Under the pieces are notes generated by a model. It made no database searches. It worked only from the letters and a program-made list of their open reading frames with translations, and was not told the DNA's origin. Source: Zymomonas sp. (GTDB lineage Bacteria; Pseudomonadota; Alphaproteobacteria; Sphingomonadales; Sphingomonadaceae). Taken from it: a stretch of 9,398 nucleotides of DNA. Both the position numbers and the translations under genes were made by a program. The stretch lies in contig JAIYAJ010000078.1 in assembly GCA_027489105.1 (NCBI GenBank), positions 1 to 9,398 of the forward strand, in the 5' to 3' direction. Below, in pieces: positions 6,789-9,398 of this stretch (positions within the stretch are counted from its first letter, which is position 1; each line of letters starts with the position of its first letter).

Positions 6789-6905
6789 ACTCGTACAGGT
6801 CGGCGCCTTTACAGCATGACGTGCAGAGATGAAAAATTCCTTCGCAGACGCGGGGCGTCAATTAGTCGAACTTTACTGGTTAACGTCGCTCGGACCGGCC
6901 GCTCT

Positions 6906-6926
6906 GGAGTGGCGCGGGCCTACTCC
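6906..6926 (-). terminator. Hairpin over the stop codon of the ABM-domain gene
   Basis: GGAGT-GGC (6906-6913) pairs with GCC-T-ACTCC (6918-6926) around a four-base loop, with one bulged base. The stem includes the stop codon of the ABM-domain gene. There is no T-tract, so it may be only a weak terminator or mRNA end structure. Confidence 0.25.
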
Positions 6927-7255
6927 GCAGCCAAAGCGTCGGCCGACTCGTCGTGGGTCTTGCCTTCGACGATGACCGTCAGATGCTCGACCCGCGGAGG
7001 GTTCTGGAAGAAGGGGCCGCACAGCCGGCGCCACTGCAGGAAGGCATCGGAGTTGCGGAATTCGACCATATGGTCTTCGATTGTCTCCCACTCGACGAAC
7101 ATGCGATAGCGGCTGGGTTGTTCCATCGACCGGTGCAGGCGGAAAGCGAGGCAACCCTTCGAGGCGAGAAAGAGATCCTTGGCGACGGCGGCGGCGGCTT
7201 CGAAATCCCGCTCCTGTCCCGGCTTGATGTCGATTTCAGCCAGTTCCTTGATCAT
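6920..7255 (-). CDS. ABM-fold (antibiotic biosynthesis monooxygenase-like) protein
   Basis: The 111-residue protein has the layout of the ABM family, small dimeric alpha-beta barrel proteins that include cofactor-free quinol monooxygenases of the YgiN type. Evidence is the N-terminal strand IKELAEIDIKPGQE followed by a helix, then SKGCLAFRLHRS (32-43), PSRYRMFVEWETIEDH (47-62), FRNSDAFLQW (66-75) and a final strand VEHLTVIVEG (89-98). W56, H62 and F66 are at positions commonly conserved. The true substrate is unknown, and the family name should not be read as evidence of antibiotic synthesis, since no such genes are nearby. The ATG follows GGGAGG with a five-base spacer. The last 12 residues are an acidic/alanine tail. 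It lies upstream of the cyclase on the same strand with a gap of about 145 bases, so co-transcription is possible but not evident. Confidence 0.85.
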   Translation of the reverse strand: MIKELAEIDIKPGQERDFEAAAAVAKDLFLASKGCLAFRLHRSMEQPSRYRMFVEWETIEDHMVEFRNSDAFLQWRRLCGPFFQNPPRVEHLTVIVEGKTHDESADALAAE

Positions 7256-7275
7256 CCCATCCTCCCGTTGCCGGA

Positions 7276-7304
7276 TGCATGTCCAAAAGGGCGTGAGAGG
7301 TCAA
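7276..7304 (-). promoter_or_regulatory. Tentative promoter for the ABM-domain gene
   Basis: On the minus strand TTGACC (7304-7299) is followed after 17 bases by CATGCA (7281-7276), a strong -35 with a poor -10. A start near 7269 would leave a leader of about 14 bases that just includes the GGGAGG ribosome site. The rest of the 265-base gap 7256-7520 shows no gene or clear promoter for the hydrolase. Confidence 0.3.
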
Positions 7305-7520
7305 CGCATTACATCCGCAATCGGTGCTTTTCCGGGCGGACTCGCATCGGCGAGGCCGGCTGCGGTGGACGGGGGCGTCGAAACGGCCATGCGATGAAGC
7401 CGGGCCTTCCGGCGATGGATGCGATGGTGCATGGGGGGATTGTTGGCTGTCGAGCGGCAGGGTGTCCTCTGCCCCCGATCAAGGCCATTGTTCGATCATT
7501 CCGCAGGTTCCCTTCGCACC

Positions 7521-8831
7521 GTGACATCCGACAAGGTCAAGCCCGCCCGCCCCGACATGCCGCCGAGCGAGAAGCCGGTGGCCACCGTCATCCAGATCGA
7601 GCGGGGACTGGTGGTCGCGGGTGTCGTCTTCCTGGCGGTACTGATCGCGTTCATCGCTGCCGGTGGCATATATCTTCGCCGCGTCAGCGATGCGCCCAAG
7701 TCCGGCGCCGAGCGGCTGTCGGTCGACCTCAGCCGCATCGGCATCAGCAAGGCGGGCCCCCGCCGCATCGACTATGCGCGCCTCGATAGCCGGATGCGGC
7801 GGCTGGCCGAGAAGAAAGCCGTCGTCGGCGTAGCGATCGTGACGGTCGAAAATGGCGAGATCAGCTTCGCCAAGGGCTATGGCGTGACCAGCGACGGGCC
7901 GAACGGGCATCCGGTCGACGCGCACACCGTCTTCCGCTGGGCGTCGGTGTCGAAGGGTGTGGCATCGACGTTGATCGCCAAGATGGCCGAGCGCAAGATG
8001 CTGTCGCTGCGCGATCCGGTGTCGCGCTGGGCGCCATCGCTCAAGCTGCCGGAGAATGCGCAGGATGTGGCGACGCTCGACAATCTTCTCTCGCAGAGCC
8101 TGGGCATCTGGAAGAACGCCTATGATCAGGACCTGGAGGATGGCCGCGACCCGAAGGAGATACGGAGCCGCCTGAACCAGATCCCGCTGCTGTGCCCGCC
8201 GGGCAAATGCTACAGCTACCAGAATATCGCCTATGACGCCGCGAGTGAGGCGGCCGAGCGGGCGGGGCGCGCGACCTATGCCGATCTGGTCCAGCGCATG
8301 CTGTTCCGCCCGCTGGGCATGACCTCGGCGACGCTCAGCCGCGCCGAGCTGGAAGCCTCCGATAATTGGGCGCCTCCGCACCAGGGTCGCCGTGAATTGA
8401 AGGTGGCGGACGCCTATTATCGCACGCCCGCCGCCGGCGGGATCAATTCGTCGATCATTGATCTCGGCATATGGATGCGGGCGCAGATGGGCGGCGCGCC
8501 GCGCGTGCTGTCGCGCAAGGTGCTGCGCGAGATCCACAGCCCGCGCATCCGCACCTATTCGATCCATCGCCAGCGCGAGTTGGACCAGTCGCTCAAGGAT
8601 GCGTCTTACGGTCTCGGCTGGCGCATCTGGCACTATCAGGGGCGCGAGGTGATCGGTCATCGCGGCGCCGTCGACGGCTATCGTTCACTGATCATCTTCG
8701 ACCCCCTGCTGAAGTCGGGCGTCGCGATGTTGTGGAACTCCACGGCGGTCGAGCCGACCGGCATGCAGCTGGAGGTGCTCGACATGCTCTACAACCAGCC
8801 GTTCAAGGACTGGATGGAGCTCGACAAATAG
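7521..8831 (+). CDS. Membrane-anchored serine hydrolase of the beta-lactamase / penicillin-binding family
   Basis: This is a class C beta-lactamase-like serine hydrolase (Pfam Beta-lactamase type; relatives include esterases and D-aminopeptidases). From the chosen GTG it has 436 residues: a short cytoplasmic tail, one membrane helix (about 29-52, rich in V/A/L/I), then a periplasmic catalytic domain (about 85-430). Catalytic motifs are SVSK (142-145, nucleophile S142 and K145), YQN (233-235) and HRG (380-382), replacing the KTG box. C225 and C230, just before the YxN motif, could form a disulfide. The start is uncertain: GTG 7521 lacks a clear ribosome site, ATG 7557 is an alternative, and ATG 7419 adds 34 residues of non-typical sequence. 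Substrate unknown; resistance to antibiotics should not be assumed. Confidence 0.88.
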   Translation: MTSDKVKPARPDMPPSEKPVATVIQIERGLVVAGVVFLAVLIAFIAAGGIYLRRVSDAPKSGAERLSVDLSRIGISKAGPRRIDYARLDSRMRRLAEKKAVVGVAIVTVENGEISFAKGYGVTSDGPNGHPVDAHTVFRWASVSKGVASTLIAKMAERKMLSLRDPVSRWAPSLKLPENAQDVATLDNLLSQSLGIWKNAYDQDLEDGRDPKEIRSRLNQIPLLCPPGKCYSYQNIAYDAASEAAERAGRATYADLVQRMLFRPLGMTSATLSRAELEASDNWAPPHQGRRELKVADAYYRTPAAGGINSSIIDLGIWMRAQMGGAPRVLSRKVLREIHSPRIRTYSIHRQRELDQSLKDASYGLGWRIWHYQGREVIGHRGAVDGYRSLIIFDPLLKSGVAMLWNSTAVEPTGMQLEVLDMLYNQPFKDWMELDK

Positions 8832-8839
8832 AGCTTTTT
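8818..8839 (+). terminator. Weak intrinsic terminator at the end of the hydrolase gene
   Basis: AGCTC (8818-8822) pairs with GAGCT (8831-8835) around an eight-base loop and is followed by four further T bases (five in all, 8835-8839). The stem spans the stop codon and is only five base pairs, so it may be inefficient. Confidence 0.3.
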
Positions 8840-8903
8840 AGCTTTTGTGCGTAGGCGAAGCCTCGTCGGTCGACGGCTGGCGTTCGCGCGTCACCGCTGC
8901 ACG

Positions 8904-8938
8904 GAAAGTTTGCGGCACATGCGAAAAGCGCAACTTTC
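8904..8938. repeat. Bulged inverted repeat upstream of the leuC promoter
   Basis: GAAAGTT-T-GCG (8904-8914) pairs with CGCAACTTTC (8929-8938), ten base pairs with one bulge and a 14-base loop. It ends 21 bases before the likely leuC -35. It may be a regulator site for leuC or RNA structure ending hydrolase transcripts. If the promoter call is right it is not part of the leuC leader, which argues against attenuation. Confidence 0.45.
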
Positions 8939-8959
8939 GGAGATGATGATCAGTCTGCT

Positions 8960-8987
8960 TTGACATTATCGCGCCGTTGGCTAGATC
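8960..8987 (+). promoter_or_regulatory. Candidate leuC promoter placing the transcript start at the ATG
   Basis: TTGACA (8960-8965) is a perfect -35 hexamer. TAGATC (8982-8987) at 16 bases' spacing is a moderate -10. The usual start point would fall at about 8994-8995, on the leuC start codon. No Shine-Dalgarno sequence lies before the ATG, which fits a leaderless transcript. Confidence 0.5.
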
Positions 8988-8994
8988 GGCGCGC

Positions 8995-9398
8995 ATGTCC
9001 AGCAAGCCACGCACCCTCTACGAGAAGATCTGGGACGCCCATGTCGTCGAGCGCCGCGACGACGGGACCTGCCTTATCTACATCGATCGCCACCTCGTTC
9101 ACGAGGTCACCAGTCCCCAGGCGTTCGAGGCGCTGCGCGTCGCGGGACGCAAGCTGCGCCGGCCCGACCTGACGCTGGCGGTGCCGGACCATAATCTTCC
9201 GACCACGCCGCGGCTCGATGCCGAGGGGCGCCGCGTGCCGATCGCCGATCCCGAATCGGCTGCGCAGCTCTCCGCGCTGGAGAAGAACGCGCCGGAGTTC
9301 GGCGTTCGCTACATCGACGCGACCGATGCCGAGCAGGGCATCGTCCACGTCGTCGGTCCCGAGCAGGGCTTCTCGCTCCCCGGCACCACGATCGTCTG
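8995..9398 (+). CDS. leuC: 3-isopropylmalate dehydratase large subunit, N-terminal part (cut by window edge)
   Basis: LeuC with LeuD isomerises 2-isopropylmalate to 3-isopropylmalate in leucine biosynthesis, using a 4Fe-4S cluster; it belongs to the aconitase superfamily. The 134 complete codons read [18 protein letters not shown], then [21 protein letters not shown], then [10 protein letters not shown] and [20 protein letters not shown], all characteristic of the LeuC N-terminus. The frame continues past the window, so the cluster cysteines and most of the usual length near 470 residues are not seen. A segment of about 20 residues following the HNLPT motif ([19 protein letters not shown]) is the somewhat longer insertion seen in alphaproteobacterial forms. 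The ATG is supported by the conserved N-terminus, not by a ribosome site. Confidence 0.96.
   Translation, partial: MSSKPRTLYEKIWDAHVVERRDDGTCLIYIDRHLVHEVTSPQAFEALRVAGRKLRRPDLTLAVPDHNLPTTPRLDAEGRRVPIADPESAAQLSALEKNAPEFGVRYIDATDAEQGIVHVVGPEQGFSLPGTTIV

Noticed and set aside
7419..7520. N-terminal extension of the serine hydrolase from ATG 7419
   Set aside because: The added 34 residues are atypical in composition and there is no convincing ribosome site, so the later GTG was preferred.
7479..8660. Long minus-strand open frame (393 codons) opposite the serine hydrolase
   Set aside because: The plus strand carries the SxxK, YxN and HxG motifs in order; the opposite frame is rich in Arg/Ala/His with no recognisable domain.

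Overview
The window looks like chromosomal DNA of a sphingomonad-type alphaproteobacterium (Sphingomonadaceae or a close relative). This rests on high GC with GC-rich third codon positions, the alanine/proline-rich AccB, the fused ThiS-ThiG protein, and the style of the LeuC and TonB-like proteins. It is an inference from protein character, not a database match. No rRNA, tRNA, insertion sequence, integrase, CRISPR array or phage gene is visible. Most of the window is housekeeping metabolism with a few accessory genes between.

Layout. Positions 1-1255 (minus) hold aroQ, accB and the start of accC, an operon-like set for the shikimate step and acetyl-CoA carboxylase; accC runs off the left edge. 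A short divergent promoter region (1256-1339) separates aroQ from a fused thiS-thiG gene (1340-2347, plus). Four bases after that gene comes a secreted protein with two TonB-C-like modules (2352-2999). It faces, across a bulged hairpin that may terminate both, a large RTX calcium-binding repeat protein on the minus strand (3051-4904).

The 257-base gap 4905-5161 contains a perfect 10-bp inverted repeat enclosing two smaller hairpins, followed by a small plus-strand gene for a 68-residue cysteine-rich protein (5162-5368). This converges on a GAF-PAS-GGDEF diguanylate cyclase (5375-6775, minus). Upstream of that, also on the minus strand, is an ABM-fold monooxygenase-like protein (6920-7255). 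After a 265-base divergent gap comes a membrane-anchored serine beta-lactamase-family hydrolase (about 7521-8831, plus). At the right edge leuC begins (8995 onward), apparently with no Shine-Dalgarno sequence and with a promoter placed so that the start codon would be near the transcript's first base.

The genes do not form one pathway. aroQ, acc, thiSG and leuC are core biosynthesis. The RTX protein, the cyclase and the hydrolase act at the cell surface or in signalling and are probably regulated separately. I see no clear new multi-gene system. The points most worth checking are the ThiS-ThiG fusion with its buried Gly-Gly tail and possible internal ThiG start, the interleaved aroQ/thiSG promoters that share a -10 element, the cysteine-rich small protein, the structured element at 4987-5031, and the possibly leaderless leuC.
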